Origin: an uncultured Bacteroidales bacterium
Lineage (GTDB): Bacteria > Bacteroidota > Bacteroidia > Bacteroidales > UBA932
Length of the DNA: 37,678 nt
Direction of reading: 5' to 3'
Assembly (NCBI GenBank): GCA_946406095.1
Contig: CAMJJO010000003.1
Coordinates: 1 to 37,678 of the forward strand
Both the position numbers and the translations under genes were made by a program. The notes under the pieces were generated by a model, which made no database searches, was not told the DNA's origin, and worked only from the letters and a program-made list of their open reading frames with translations. Shown here piece after piece: positions 36,914 to 37,678 of the stretch; within the stretch, counting starts at the first letter, position 1, and each line of letters starts with the position of its first letter.

Positions 36914-37678
36914 ATGGCAGAATCCAATTTCATAGACTACGTCAAGATACATTGCGCATCCGGGCACGGGGGCGCGGGGAGCACGCATCTGCTCAGGGCG
37001 AAGTATGTGCCCAAGGGCGGGCCGGATGGCGGCGACGGAGGCCGGGGAGGGCACGTCATCCTCCGCTGCAATCCGCAGTTCTGGACGCTGATACACCTCA
37101 AGTACCGAAAGAACGTGATCGCCGAGGACGGCGAGAAGGGCGGTGCAGCCCTGCGCCACGGCAAGAACGGGGAAGACATCTACCTGGACGTGCCTGTGGG
37201 CACGGTGGTGAAGGATGCCGAGACGGATGAGGTGGTGATGGATCTTACCGAACCCGGAGAGGAACGCATCCTCTGCAAAGGCGGCCGCGGAGGCCTTGGG
37301 AACGACAATTTCAAGACCGCGACCCTCCAGACCCCCCGCTTTGCCCAGCCGGGCGAGGAAGGGGAGGAAGGATGGTTCATCCTGGAACTCAAACTCCTTG
37401 CCGATGTGGGGCTGGTAGGATTTCCGAATGCCGGCAAATCCACTCTGCTGGCCACCGTTACATCTGCCAAACCCAAGATAGCGAACTACGCATTCACCAC
37501 TCTCGAACCCAACCTCGGCATAGTCAAGTACTACGACGACCGCTCTTTCGTGATAGCGGATATCCCCGGCATCATCGAGGGCGCGCATGAAGGCCGTGGG
37601 ATAGGGGACAGGTTCCTGCGCCATATCGAGCGCAACAGCGTGCTGCTGTTCATGGTGGCGGTGGACGAAGACGACATC
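36914..37678 (+). CDS. obgE: GTPase ObgE, 3'-truncated by the window edge
   Basis: [50 protein letters not shown] Obg fold; [40 protein letters not shown]. Confidence 0.97.
   Translation, partial: MAESNFIDYVKIHCASGHGGAGSTHLLRAKYVPKGGPDGGDGGRGGHVILRCNPQFWTLIHLKYRKNVIAEDGEKGGAALRHGKNGEDIYLDVPVGTVVKDAETDEVVMDLTEPGEERILCKGGRGGLGNDNFKTATLQTPRFAQPGEEGEEGWFILELKLLADVGLVGFPNAGKSTLLATVTSAKPKIANYAFTTLEPNLGIVKYYDDRSFVIADIPGIIEGAHEGRGIGDRFLRHIERNSVLLFMVAVDEDDI

Noticed and set aside
1-37678. Prophage, integrative element or transposon
   Set aside because: No integrase, transposase, phage structural or conjugation genes, and no att-like direct repeats noticed around either tRNA gene.

Overview
This is a 37.7 kb chromosomal segment that looks like a Bacteroidota (Bacteroidales) genome, judging from TAnnTTTG promoter boxes, fimbrillin lipoproteins and protein family content. 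Gene order:
- PFOR (partial), fabD, tRNA-Arg(CCG), M16 protease, DUF4493/DUF6359-type lipoprotein, tRNA-Gly(CCC), secA, bactofilin, Zn-ribbon protein, ssb.
- A seven-gene lipoprotein/fimbrillin (type V pilus-like) cluster, whose first gene starts inside ssb.
- A nucleoside transporter, then the overlapping tgt-lptF/G-dut-murF operon, adk, hpt, an HhH/beta-barrel protein and a second outer-membrane protein.
- nhaC, a receiver/ATP-grasp (PEP/pyruvate-binding) protein, a DUF1016/YhcG-type nuclease and obgE (partial).

The most interesting signals are not gene-level:
1. A 111-bp, in-frame, imperfect palindrome inside murF. Its ends are perfect 12-bp inverted repeats and it adds about 25 residues in the N-terminal domain, resembling a Rickettsia-type palindromic element.
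2. Two palindromic micro-repeats, 54 nt apart and in frame, inside the DUF1016 nuclease gene.
3. A tRNA-Gly whose 3' acceptor strand is also the 5' arm of its own terminator.
4. A structured leader or small RNA with competing TTTAAGTTT arms upstream of the DUF4493/6359 lipoprotein.

I saw no rRNA, CRISPR array, transposase or integrase. All product calls come from reading motifs; no searches were run.
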